Origin: CAWACC01 sp964390695
Lineage (GTDB): Bacteria > Chlamydiota > Chlamydiia > Chlamydiales > Parachlamydiaceae
Direction of reading: 5' to 3'
Assembly: GCA_964390695.1 (NCBI GenBank)
Contig: CAYMKI010000169.1
Span: 1 to 6,176, forward strand
Length of the DNA stretch: 6,176 bases
The notes below the pieces were generated by a model. It was given only the letters and a program-made list of their open reading frames with translations, was not told the origin of the DNA and made no database searches. The number at the start of each line of letters is the position of its first letter. The stretch's first letter is position 1. Shown here piece by piece: positions 1 through 5,942 of this stretch. Both the position numbers and the translations under genes were made by a program.

Positions 1-52
1 AATTTTAAGATTTCTATCTTTAAACCGAACATGTGCCCCTAAATCACGCTTG

Positions 53-82
53 AGCTTAGCCGAATAAAGATCTAACTAAGCT
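53..82 (-). terminator. Weak hairpin over the hicB stop codon
   Basis: AGCTTAG (53-59) and CTAAGCT (76-82) are perfect 7-base inverted copies separated by 16 bases, and the second arm includes the hicB stop codon. No T-run follows on the minus strand, so a classical rho-independent terminator is not supported. It may only stabilise the 3' end of the hicAB transcript or be chance. Confidence 0.2.
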
Positions 83-399
83 ATTAACCTCTGTAACATC
101 TTCGTAATGTAATTGTTGAGGCTATCTCCTTGGAGTTGTGCTGCTATAGACAGCTTGGCATGCAACTCAGGTGGTATACGCAAATTGAACTTTCCGGAGA
201 AGGGTCTATCAGGCTCTTCACCTCTTTCCGTACAAAAAGCTAGGTAATCATCAACTGAGTCCTTAAATGCTTGCTCAATTTCATCTACTGTTGTGCCTTG
301 GAAAGTAACGACGTCTTTAATACCAAGCACTTCGCCGTGGAAAATTTTAGCCTCATCATCATATTCAACATGGCCGGTATAGCCTTTATATTTCATCAT
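76..399 (-). CDS. hicB: HicB-family antitoxin
   Basis: This is the antitoxin of a type II HicAB toxin-antitoxin pair, 107 aa. Residues 1 to about 60 have the HicB N-terminal pattern (MMKYKGYTGHVEYDDEAKIF, then GEVLGIKDVVTFQG and a DDYLAFC segment), the degenerate RNase-H-like fold that in this family covers the toxin. Residues 67-103 (FSGKFNLRIPPELHAKL, then LNNYITKML) are an Arc-type ribbon-helix-helix DNA-binding domain, which lets the complex repress its own promoter. The start at 399 is chosen because AGGAG lies 7 bases upstream inside hicA; a second ATG follows directly but has poorer spacing. The start overlaps the hicA stop as ATGA, implying translational coupling. The family call is secure from sequence pattern; toxin neutralisation and autoregulation are known for the family and inferred here. 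Confidence 0.93.
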   Translation of the reverse strand: MMKYKGYTGHVEYDDEAKIFHGEVLGIKDVVTFQGTTVDEIEQAFKDSVDDYLAFCTERGEEPDRPFSGKFNLRIPPELHAKLSIAAQLQGDSLNNYITKMLQRLIA

Positions 400-650
400 G
401 GTTTTACTCCTGCATTTTCTAAGAAACGACGCACAGAGATCAAGGCTCCCTTATCAGTTTCCTTCTTTGGATGAGGTCGGTGAAAGGTAGCGCGAATTCC
501 GTTTAATGCAAATCGTACTCGCGATCCTTCTCCCTCAGTAATCTCGGTATTCAAATGTCGCATTAAAGACTCGATATCTTTCCAGACAATATTGGATTGA
601 ACCGGTTGTTTAAAAATCGCTTCTAGTGTGCGTTGATGTTTCTTGTTCAT
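396..650 (-). CDS. hicA: HicA-family toxin (mRNA interferase)
   Basis: This 84-aa protein is the toxin partner of the adjacent HicB. HicA proteins have a small double-stranded-RNA-binding-like fold and cleave mRNA during translation. Visible family signatures are GSRVRFALNGIRATFHRPHP (residues 42-61) and a C-terminal TDKGALISVRRFLENAGV helix (65-82). It matches the longer HicA subtype rather than the 58-aa E. coli protein. In E. coli-type HicA the active histidine sits just after the GS pair (GSNH); here the sequence is GSRV, so that position is not histidine, although histidines remain in FHRPHP. Whether this subtype uses another histidine or is weakly active cannot be told. Toxin-first order with a 4-base overlap to hicB is the usual HicAB layout. 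No good ribosome binding site precedes the ATG. Confidence 0.92.
   Translation of the reverse strand: MNKKHQRTLEAIFKQPVQSNIVWKDIESLMRHLNTEITEGEGSRVRFALNGIRATFHRPHPKKETDKGALISVRRFLENAGVKP
407..411 (-). promoter_or_regulatory. Ribosome binding site of hicB, inside hicA
   Basis: The minus strand reads AGGAG, 7 bases before the hicB ATG. It lies within the last codons of hicA, decides between the two consecutive ATG codons of hicB, and is far stronger than anything ahead of hicA. Better translation of antitoxin than toxin is an expected consequence. Confidence 0.7.
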
Positions 651-656
651 AATTAT

Positions 657-685
657 ATGGTACCAAAATGTAGTATTATCGTCAA
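657..685 (-). promoter_or_regulatory. Putative hicAB promoter with overlapping operator palindrome
   Basis: On the minus strand a -35-like TTGACG (685-680) is followed after 17 bases by TACCAT (662-657), a weak -10. The perfect palindrome TGGTACCA (658-665) overlaps the -10 and is a plausible site for the HicB ribbon-helix-helix domain. If used, transcription would begin about at the hicA ATG, giving a leaderless or nearly leaderless toxin message. This agrees with the missing ribosome binding site. No start site was measured. Confidence 0.45.
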
Positions 686-806
686 ATCTGATATTTCATG
701 TCCCAACAGCAAAAAGATTGGCAGCAAAAATAGAATTTTTTACCTTGTGTCAGAATCTTCTTCCGAAGTGATTTTGATATTTTGATTGGATACGATCTGG
801 TCCAGC

Positions 807-935
807 TTACTTTCTATGCTTTTCAATACATCTGATGTATACATCTCTATAAATAAGCTTATCAATAGGCAATGCTGTAGGATTTGCACCTTGGTTACTT
901 GGAATCATCCGTTTAATGCAAGTCCTGCGGCTCAT
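807..935 (-). CDS. Possible small protein, unrecognised (42 aa)
   Basis: A 42-aa reading frame begins MSRRTCIKRMIPSNQ and ends IEKHRK. In its favour, AGAGG lies 7 bases upstream of the ATG (minus strand, 947-943), the best-placed Shine-Dalgarno in this intergenic stretch. The frame stays open further upstream, but the earlier ATG has no such site. The product is basic, has no signal peptide or membrane segment, and matches no family I know. The perfect inverted repeat at 955-984 lies just upstream and could be its control element or the operator of the divergent outer-membrane gene. It could equally be a decayed gene fragment or chance. Coding status is uncertain. Confidence 0.25.
   Translation of the reverse strand: MSRRTCIKRMIPSNQGANPTALPIDKLIYRDVYIRCIEKHRK
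826..846. repeat. Cluster of ATACATC half-sites
   Basis: ATACATCT occurs at 826-833 and 839-846 with a 13-base period, and the inverted copy GATGTAT lies at 834-840. The result is two overlapping palindromes: ATACATC-T-GATGTAT (826-840) and the perfect 12-base GATGTATACATC (834-845). Such alternating half-sites resemble multi-dimer repressor sites. The cluster is about 180 bases upstream of hicA, so a link to HicB is only a guess. It also lies within the possible small ORF. Confidence 0.4.
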
Positions 936-954
936 TTGGCAACCTCTTTTGAGT

Positions 955-984
955 TGGATCTTTAAAAATTGTTTTAAAGATCCA
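955..984. repeat. Perfect 13-bp inverted repeat
   Basis: TGGATCTTTAAAA (955-967) and TTTTAAAGATCCA (972-984) are exact inverted copies around the 4-base centre ATTG. No T-tract follows on either strand, so a terminator is unlikely. Its right arm covers the -35 and spacer of the putative promoter of the downstream FadL-type gene, making a repressor or activator operator the simplest reading. It is also 20 bases upstream of the possible minus-strand small ORF, so it could serve both divergent directions. Confidence 0.6.
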
Positions 985-998
985 TAATATGCTAGTAT
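969..998 (+). promoter_or_regulatory. Putative promoter of the FadL-type gene
   Basis: TTGTTT (969-974) and TAGTAT (993-998) form -35 and -10 boxes with an 18-base spacer. TG at 990-991, one base before the -10 hexamer, makes an extended -10. Transcription would start near 1005, giving about a 30-base leader. The inverted repeat at 955-984 overlaps the -35 and most of the spacer. Confidence 0.45.
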
Positions 999-1035
999 GC
1001 AGCCAAACTCGAACGAATGAAATATTAGTTTTGTT

Positions 1036-2271
1036 ATGATAAAACGTTTGCTCATATTAAATCTATTTGTGCTCTACTCGACAGCATACGGGACGTTAGC
1101 AGGGGGTCGCCCTAATGCATTTTCGCAGGGCAAAAATGCCTTTTCAGGAGTCGTCAATCCAGCAAATGCTGTGTGGATCGCAGACCGTTTTGATATCGGA
1201 GGTTTTTGGGTTCATCAAAAATCGTCCATCAATAACCATGACAACAATCCTCTTTTTCCAGCAGGGAAAATAGATCTTACGTATAGATCAAAAAACTTAT
1301 TTACCGCTGATGCAGCTATACATAAACAATTTAAGTTGAACCTTTGTTCAAATACTTTTGACACTTCTGTCAGCCTGGCAGCTTTCACGCTGCCAAGTTA
1401 TGTAAAATTGCGAACGAAACAACCTCTCCCCGTTAACGGTACTACGCCCACGATTATATTTTATAGGACAGATGCGCTTTCTGCTATTTTTTCACTTAAA
1501 CTCAACAAGTCTCACTCTATCGGGTTTTCAATAGAATATTTTTATTTTTCACATCGCAGAAACGGATATCAAAATTCAGATAATCCATTGAAATCAGTCT
1601 CGCCTGGACATGTTACAAACAATGGAATTGATCACTCAAATGGAATCGGCTTCAGTATTGGCTGGAGATGGAAGATCTCGGATAAGTTAGATTTCGGTGC
1701 GGCTTGGTCAAAGAAAAATTACTGTGGGAGATATCGAAAATATCGCGGTTTTGAACCTTTTCATGCACAAAATTATACACCTCAAACCATTGGAGCGGGG
1801 TTAAACTATGATTTTAATTCGAAGCTATCTGGGCAGTTGGAAGTGCTTTGGTTGAATTTAGGCAATCTGCCGTATGCCAATAACCTCGTCCAGCCTGATG
1901 GAAGCCTTAATTTAAATAAACGAGGTTCAAAAAAATCTCCCGGACCAGGGTTGCAAGATGCTACATATATTAATATCGGAATAGGTTATCAATTTACTGC
2001 TAGGCTATCGGGAGGATTAGGCTTTTCACACAGGATAAAATTAAATAAAAATGCCAATTTCTTATCTCATATTTATAAAATCCAGACAGTCTACGAAATT
2101 CTTTCTCTTGGCGTCTATTATTCCTACCAGAAGCATAACCTATATTTGGGCTTTACCTACGGCTTTAAAAATAAAGTCTGTGGATTTTTACCAAGAGAAC
2201 TTGGGGGAGGACAATTTTCTGGAGAGAAACAAAATACATCTCTTTCAATGTCCTGGGGATACTCGTATTAA
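1036..2271 (+). CDS. FadL/OmpP1-family outer-membrane transport protein
   Basis: This 411-aa protein is a probable outer-membrane beta-barrel of the OmpP1/FadL/TodX family, channels that import long-chain fatty acids or other hydrophobic compounds. The N-terminus (MIKRLLILNLFVLYSTAYG) is a typical signal peptide, with cleavage likely near residues 19-23. After it, FSGVVNPANAVWIADRFDIG (residues 37-56) has the family's asparagine-proline pattern near the hatch region. The rest alternates short amphipathic strands and turns (IGFSIGWRW, FGAAWSK, QTIGAGLNYDF, YINIGIGYQF, LSLGVYYSY), and the C-terminus MSWGYSY ends in an aromatic residue as barrel proteins do. Length is close to E. coli FadL (446 aa precursor). 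The ATG has no clear Shine-Dalgarno. The gene stands alone, with its own promoter-like sequence and a hairpin after the stop. The true substrate is unknown; the family call is fairly sure. Confidence 0.82.
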   Translation: MIKRLLILNLFVLYSTAYGTLAGGRPNAFSQGKNAFSGVVNPANAVWIADRFDIGGFWVHQKSSINNHDNNPLFPAGKIDLTYRSKNLFTADAAIHKQFKLNLCSNTFDTSVSLAAFTLPSYVKLRTKQPLPVNGTTPTIIFYRTDALSAIFSLKLNKSHSIGFSIEYFYFSHRRNGYQNSDNPLKSVSPGHVTNNGIDHSNGIGFSIGWRWKISDKLDFGAAWSKKNYCGRYRKYRGFEPFHAQNYTPQTIGAGLNYDFNSKLSGQLEVLWLNLGNLPYANNLVQPDGSLNLNKRGSKKSPGPGLQDATYINIGIGYQFTARLSGGLGFSHRIKLNKNANFLSHIYKIQTVYEILSLGVYYSYQKHNLYLGFTYGFKNKVCGFLPRELGGGQFSGEKQNTSLSMSWGYSY

Positions 2272-2272
2272 G

Positions 2273-2300
2273 CCAGGTTTTTCCTGGATATTTATTTTAT
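2273..2300 (+). terminator. Terminator-like hairpin after the FadL-type gene
   Basis: CCAGG (2273-2277), loop TTTTT, and CCTGG (2283-2287) form a perfect 5-bp GC-rich stem beginning one base after the stop codon. It is followed by ATATTTATTTTAT, which is T-rich but interrupted. This gives a modest rho-independent terminator and fits a single-gene transcript. Confidence 0.4.
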
Positions 2301-2365
2301 AAAATTAATTATAAACCTAAAAATTTGAAAGCGATATTTTGAAGCGACATACCAAGCTGGCAAAA

Positions 2366-2491
2366 ATGATCACATTATTCCATCACCGACATCCGAATAG
2401 GCTAGATATGTGGCTCCGATGGATTCAGGTTTCACAGGATATAAAGAAGGAACAAATGGCCGGTCAAGAGCAGTTGGAAGATAAGGTATAA
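2366..2491 (+). CDS. Possible small ORF upstream of the GH13 gene (41 aa)
   Basis: A 41-aa frame begins MITLFHHRHPNRLDM and ends QLEDKV, finishing only 2 bases before the GH13 ATG. It lies in the 222-base gap after the outer-membrane gene, which otherwise shows nothing beyond the terminator-like hairpin. The frame is open upstream to 2321, so a TTG start at 2339 would give 50 aa. No convincing Shine-Dalgarno precedes either start. The product is hydrophilic with no signal peptide or recognisable domain. It could be a leader peptide coupling translation to the GH13 gene, the tail of a lost gene, or chance. I cannot assign a function. Confidence 0.22.
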   Translation: MITLFHHRHPNRLDMWLRWIQVSQDIKKEQMAGQEQLEDKV

Positions 2492-2493
2492 TA

Positions 2494-3972
2494 ATGAAGA
2501 AATGGAATCAATATCCAGTCATTTATGAAATCAACACCTGGGTCTGGCTCAATGAAATGAGCAATAAATACAAGAGGGTCTTAAACCTCTCCACAATTCC
2601 GGAGGAGGAGTGGGACGCCATCGCATCATACAACTTCGACGCCGTGTGGTTCATGGGTGTTTGGGAACGAAGCCCTGCAGGGATTCAAATCGTCATGCAG
2701 AACAAAGGGATCATTGCAGATTTCCGGCGAGCTCTCCCCGATTTCAAGAATGAGGATAATGTAGGATCCCCTTATTGCGTACGCCGCTATGTCGTCGACG
2801 AACATTTCGGGGGGCCTGAAGGGCTTGCAAATGCCAGGAAAGCGCTTGCAAAGCGCGGCCTTCGACTCATTCTCGATTTTGTGCCGAATCATGTTGCTCC
2901 AGATCATCCATGGGTTAGCGATCACGCTGAATACTTCATTCAAGGAACTGCTGAGGATGCGAAGAACGACTCGGCTTCCTTCATCAAAGCAGGAAAAACA
3001 GTATTCGCCTGTGGTCGTGATCCTTATTTTCCAGCTTGGCCCGATGTGCTCCAGCTTAATGCCTTTCATTCAGGTCTTCGTCAGGCCGTCATCAAGACTA
3101 TCTCAGAGATCGCCGAGCAGTGCGACGGGATTCGTTGTGACATGGCGATGCTCATGTTAAACACCATCTTTGAACGTACTTGGGGAGCTCGTGCCGGAGC
3201 TAAGTCTTCTGAAGATTACTGGAAGATAGTCATCGCGGCAGTCAAAGCAAAAGAGACTGAGTTTAAATTTATAGCCGAAGCTTACTGGGATTTGGAGTGG
3301 ACCCTTCAGCAGCAAGGATTCGACTTTTGCTACGACAAAAAACTCTACGACCGGATGGAGCATAATGATGCAGAAACCGTGCGTCAGCACCTTCTAGCAG
3401 ATCTTAATTACCAGAAAAAGATGGTCCGGTTCATTGAGAACCACGATGAGCCAAGAGCCGCAGTTACATTTCCAGACGCAAAAGGCCGCGCGGCTGCCGT
3501 AGCGATCCTCACTCTCGCAGGTACCAGATTATTACATGAGGGGCAATTTGAGGGATTAAAGATCAGATTGCCAGTCTTTCTCGGACGTCGTCCCGTTGAG
3601 CCTATCAATCACGATATGGTAGCTTTTTACAAATGTCTTTTGCAAGAAACGAAACGTGAGGTCTTTCGGAATGGTGACTGGTGGTTATGCGACTGTAGCG
3701 GTTGGTCTGATAATCATAGCTTCCAGAACATTCTGGCTTGGTGTTGGAAAAAAGATGAGGAACGTTACTTCATCGTCATCAACTTTTCCGAAAAAGACTC
3801 TCAGGCTAACGTCAGAATACCATGGAATGAGTTACGAGGAAAAGACTGGAGGCTCAACGATCCGCTATCGAATAAATCGTACGATCGAAGAGGAAACGAC
3901 ATGCTAGATACCGGCATTTACATAGATCTTCGACCATGGCAATTCCACTTTTTCCAGATGCAGGCACTTTAA
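2494..3972 (+). CDS. GH13 alpha-amylase-family glycoside hydrolase
   Basis: This 492-aa protein has the full set of GH13 signatures on a (beta/alpha)8 barrel: LDFVPNH (residues 127-133, region I), GIRCDM (212-217) with nucleophile D216 and R214, FIAEAYW (259-265) with acid/base E262, and ENHDEP (315-320) with H317 and stabilising D318. QLN (187-189) fits the short region V and AGTRLLHEG (342-350) the late-barrel motif. The start YPVIYEINTW is beta-1, and residues from about 400 form the usual C-terminal beta-sandwich. There is no signal peptide, so it should act in the cytoplasm, hydrolysing or transferring alpha-glucosyl units of a glucan, maltodextrin or trehalose-like sugar; the exact substrate cannot be read. 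AAGG at 2483-2486, 7 bases before the ATG, supports this start. By line counts, parts of the gene exceed 50% G+C against about 35% in neighbours, suggesting transfer. A membrane-protein gene follows after 17 bases. Confidence 0.92.
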   Translation: MKKWNQYPVIYEINTWVWLNEMSNKYKRVLNLSTIPEEEWDAIASYNFDAVWFMGVWERSPAGIQIVMQNKGIIADFRRALPDFKNEDNVGSPYCVRRYVVDEHFGGPEGLANARKALAKRGLRLILDFVPNHVAPDHPWVSDHAEYFIQGTAEDAKNDSASFIKAGKTVFACGRDPYFPAWPDVLQLNAFHSGLRQAVIKTISEIAEQCDGIRCDMAMLMLNTIFERTWGARAGAKSSEDYWKIVIAAVKAKETEFKFIAEAYWDLEWTLQQQGFDFCYDKKLYDRMEHNDAETVRQHLLADLNYQKKMVRFIENHDEPRAAVTFPDAKGRAAAVAILTLAGTRLLHEGQFEGLKIRLPVFLGRRPVEPINHDMVAFYKCLLQETKREVFRNGDWWLCDCSGWSDNHSFQNILAWCWKKDEERYFIVINFSEKDSQANVRIPWNELRGKDWRLNDPLSNKSYDRRGNDMLDTGIYIDLRPWQFHFFQMQAL

Positions 3973-3989
3973 ATAAGCTGAAAATACCT

Positions 3990-5189
3990 ATGAACAATAT
4001 TCATAATTCAAAAGATGCGACAGATTTTTCCCTTGTACTTGGAGGACCGTTGTTCCAGTTGCTGATGCGTCTGGGACTTACCACTCCAACACTCAATCTA
4101 TTGAAAAAAAGAATTATCGTCATTACCTTGTTAGCTTGGTTGCCCCTTCTACTCCTTTCTTTAATTAATGGCAAAGCCTGGGGTAGTGTGGGTATGACGT
4201 TCTTATATGATATAGAAACTCAAGTCCGATTTTTGGTTGCATTACCATTACTTATTGCCGCTGAAATACTTGTACACGTGCGTATACGACTTGTTGTTCA
4301 ACAGTTCGTAGAAAGAAATATTATTACTGAAAAAACACTTCCGAGATTTAATGAATTAATAATTTCAGCAATTAAATTGCGGAATTCTGTAGCAGCTGAG
4401 CTGTTTTTACTCATACTTATCTTCGTCATAGGAAATTACCTTTGGCATCTCGCAAGTGTAATAGAATACATCCCTGGCGCAGGGTCTTGGTATGCCAACT
4501 CTGATAGCACTGGCACTCATCTTTCTCTGGCAGGCTATTGGTTTGTTTTTTTTAGTAGGCCTTTATTTCAATTTATCCTTTGTCGCTGGTATTTTCGCTT
4601 ATTCGTATGGGCTCGTTTTTTATGGCAGAGTTCACGTCTTAATTTACAGCTTATCCCAACTCATCCTGATCGTGCCTGCGGTCTTGGGTTTCTTGCCATG
4701 AGCAGTACCGCGTTACTACCGCTGATTGCAAGTCATGGTGTACTTGTGGCAGGCCTGATAGCTAACTCGATATTTTTTGCAGGCGGGAAGCTGACTGAAT
4801 ATATAATGCTAATAATGGGTGTTGTACTATTCATCCTGCTGATAGTATTGGGGCCGTTACTTGTTTTTTCACCCCATTTATTGCGTGCGAAAATAGAAGG
4901 CCTACACGTATACGGCATTCTTGCAAGTAGATATGTCAGTGCATTCGACTGCAAATGGATACACGGTGGTGTAACCAAGGATGAAATGCTCATTGGCAGT
5001 AGCGATATTCAGTCTCTTGCTGACCTTGCTAACAGTTTCCAAATTATTCGCGACGTCCAACCATTTCCATTTAGTAAAGATACAGTCATCCAACTTATCA
5101 TCTTTACCCTGATACCAGTACTGCCACTGGTTTTGACCATGATCCCGCTGGAAGTATTATTAAAGAAATTATTTGAAGCTATTTTTTGA
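3990..5189 (+). CDS. Multi-pass membrane protein of unknown function
   Basis: This is an inner-membrane protein of 399 aa with about six or seven hydrophobic helices, near residues 41-59, 81-98, 136-153, 181-198, 240-262, 271-293 and 366-385. Two conserved-looking soluble segments stand out: LIPTHPDRACGLGFL (221-235), between helices, and SLADLANSFQIIRDVQPFPF (342-361), before the last helix. I have seen similar segments in uncharacterised membrane proteins of many bacteria, but no function is known to me. An upstream ATG at 3936 would add 18 residues overlapping the GH13 gene in another frame; these look like read-through of that gene, so I prefer 3990. Neither start has a good Shine-Dalgarno. 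The 17-base gap suggests co-transcription with the GH13 gene, but the composition is AT-rich and unlike it. A sugar-related role is only inferred from position. Confidence 0.8.
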   Translation: MNNIHNSKDATDFSLVLGGPLFQLLMRLGLTTPTLNLLKKRIIVITLLAWLPLLLLSLINGKAWGSVGMTFLYDIETQVRFLVALPLLIAAEILVHVRIRLVVQQFVERNIITEKTLPRFNELIISAIKLRNSVAAELFLLILIFVIGNYLWHLASVIEYIPGAGSWYANSDSTGTHLSLAGYWFVFFSRPLFQFILCRWYFRLFVWARFLWQSSRLNLQLIPTHPDRACGLGFLAMSSTALLPLIASHGVLVAGLIANSIFFAGGKLTEYIMLIMGVVLFILLIVLGPLLVFSPHLLRAKIEGLHVYGILASRYVSAFDCKWIHGGVTKDEMLIGSSDIQSLADLANSFQIIRDVQPFPFSKDTVIQLIIFTLIPVLPLVLTMIPLEVLLKKLFEAIF

Positions 5190-5300
5190 TATTCATTCCA
5201 TAGGATAACGAAACAAAGTCTAATAACCAAGAAGCCTTCCCCATTTAGCCATATATAATGCAGAAAGGGATTTCAAGCGAATCGCTGCAGCTATATGAAA

Positions 5301-5337
5301 TGATGGCATGTTCATAGCCATCACCGTTCCTTTTTCA
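5301..5337. terminator. Hairpin between convergent genes, possible bidirectional terminator
   Basis: TGATGGC (5301-5307) and GCCATCA (5317-5323) form a perfect 7-bp stem with a 9-base loop. On the plus strand it is followed by CCGTTCCTTTTTC, a near T-tract; on the minus strand by TTTCATATAG. It lies between the plus-strand membrane-protein gene (stop at 5189) and the minus-strand DoxX-like gene (end at 5378), where a shared terminator is expected. The remaining bases of this gap show no other gene. Confidence 0.45.
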
Positions 5338-5377
5338 TTTGAAATTTACCAAATTTTAAGCAACCGGTGGGAAAAAG

Positions 5378-5752
5378 CTACAATAAAAATGATCCAAAGC
5401 ATATGCCGACGCTGAAAAATAGCATTATTAAAGCTGGTAAGCACTTTTTCAAAGGGTCTCTAACTTTTATGTGCATGCACACAGCACCTAGCATCATCAA
5501 AGAAACTACCAGAGCTGAAGGAAAAACCAACAATGGTATCCACAATCCTAAAAGAAGTAGGAGAGCTGCGCTGATTTTGATGAATCCAATGACATAGAAA
5601 GACCATAAAGGCAAGCCATATGCAGCAAATTCACTTTTCAAAGAGCTAGCATTGGATCCCCGATAAGCTGTTTTCTGATTACTTCTTATGAGCCAAACGT
5701 TTAGCAAGCCAAATGCTACTAATAGTTGAAGAAATTTTGTGATTAAATCCAT
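5378..5752 (-). CDS. DoxX-like family membrane protein
   Basis: This 124-aa protein has four hydrophobic helices (about residues 5-21, 47-69, 72-93 and 103-122), the size and topology of the DoxX-like family. Family-like segments are EFAAYGLP (41-48) just before helix 2, and MHIKVRDPLKKCLPA (93-107) between helices 3 and 4. DoxX-type proteins are small inner-membrane proteins, some linked to oxidative stress or quinone-dependent thiol oxidation, but this shorter DoxX-like branch is largely uncharacterised. The ATG at 5752 sits at the head of helix 1; the ribosome binding site is weak (AAGAG about 12 bases upstream). A promoter-like pair lies at 5791-5819, so it may be transcribed alone rather than with the DUF2177 gene upstream. 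A shared hairpin lies beyond its stop. Confidence 0.8.
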   Translation of the reverse strand: MDLITKFLQLLVAFGLLNVWLIRSNQKTAYRGSNASSLKSEFAAYGLPLWSFYVIGFIKISAALLLLLGLWIPLLVFPSALVVSLMMLGAVCMHIKVRDPLKKCLPALIMLFFSVGICFGSFLL

Positions 5753-5790
5753 GGTAGATTTTACTCTTAAGCGTTCATATCTTATGGCAC

Positions 5791-5819
5791 TTTATACTTA
5801 ACGTGTATTCTCTTGAAAA
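5791..5819 (-). promoter_or_regulatory. Putative promoter of the DoxX-like gene
   Basis: On the minus strand, TTTTCA (5819-5814) and TATAAA (5796-5791) are separated by exactly 17 bases, with four and five of six consensus matches. Transcription would start around 5784, about 30 bases before the ATG. This is inferred from sequence only. Confidence 0.4.
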
Positions 5820-5884
5820 TTTTATTTCAACAGAAAAAGACGATGCCTCATTGAATCATGTGTGACGTTTTCCCTTTTTTGTGG

Positions 5885-5942
5885 CAGCCTTACAGGCCTC
5901 GCTCCGCTCGACCTTGGCTGTATCATTAGGGCTTTTCAAGCC
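5885..5942. repeat. GC-rich double stem-loop element
   Basis: Roughly two thirds of bases 5883-5920 are G or C, in otherwise AT-rich intergenic DNA. CAGCC (5885-5889) pairs with GGCTG (5916-5920), and inside it AGGCC (5894-5898) pairs with GACCT (5910-5914) with one wobble, leaving an 11-base loop with the repetitive CTCGCTCCGCTCG. Directly to the right, GGCTT (5930-5934) and AAGCC (5938-5942) form a second small stem with loop TTC. This resembles a dispersed intergenic palindromic repeat or a structured leader or small RNA, but there is no T-tract supporting a terminator. It lies between the DUF2177 and DoxX-like genes. Confidence 0.4.

Noticed and set aside
1..32. Possible start of another minus-strand gene (ATG at 32, MFGLKIEILK) after hicB
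   Set aside because: Only ten codons are visible and the GGGG before the ATG is too close to be a convincing ribosome binding site; it cannot be supported without more sequence.
2626..3069. 147-aa minus-strand frame within the GH13 gene
   Set aside because: It lies opposite a gene with intact catalytic motifs, and its translation resembles no family.
3936..3989. In-frame upstream ATG giving an 18-residue longer membrane protein
   Set aside because: The extension lies mostly over the end of the GH13 gene in another frame, has no ribosome binding site, and does not resemble a signal or membrane segment.
4492..4701. Hydrophobic 69-aa frame inside the membrane-protein gene
   Set aside because: It is an alternative-frame shadow of hydrophobic codons in the larger gene and has no independent start signals.
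5009..5230. 73-aa minus-strand frame at the end of the membrane-protein gene
   Set aside because: It is mostly antisense to a well-supported gene, with no recognisable motif.
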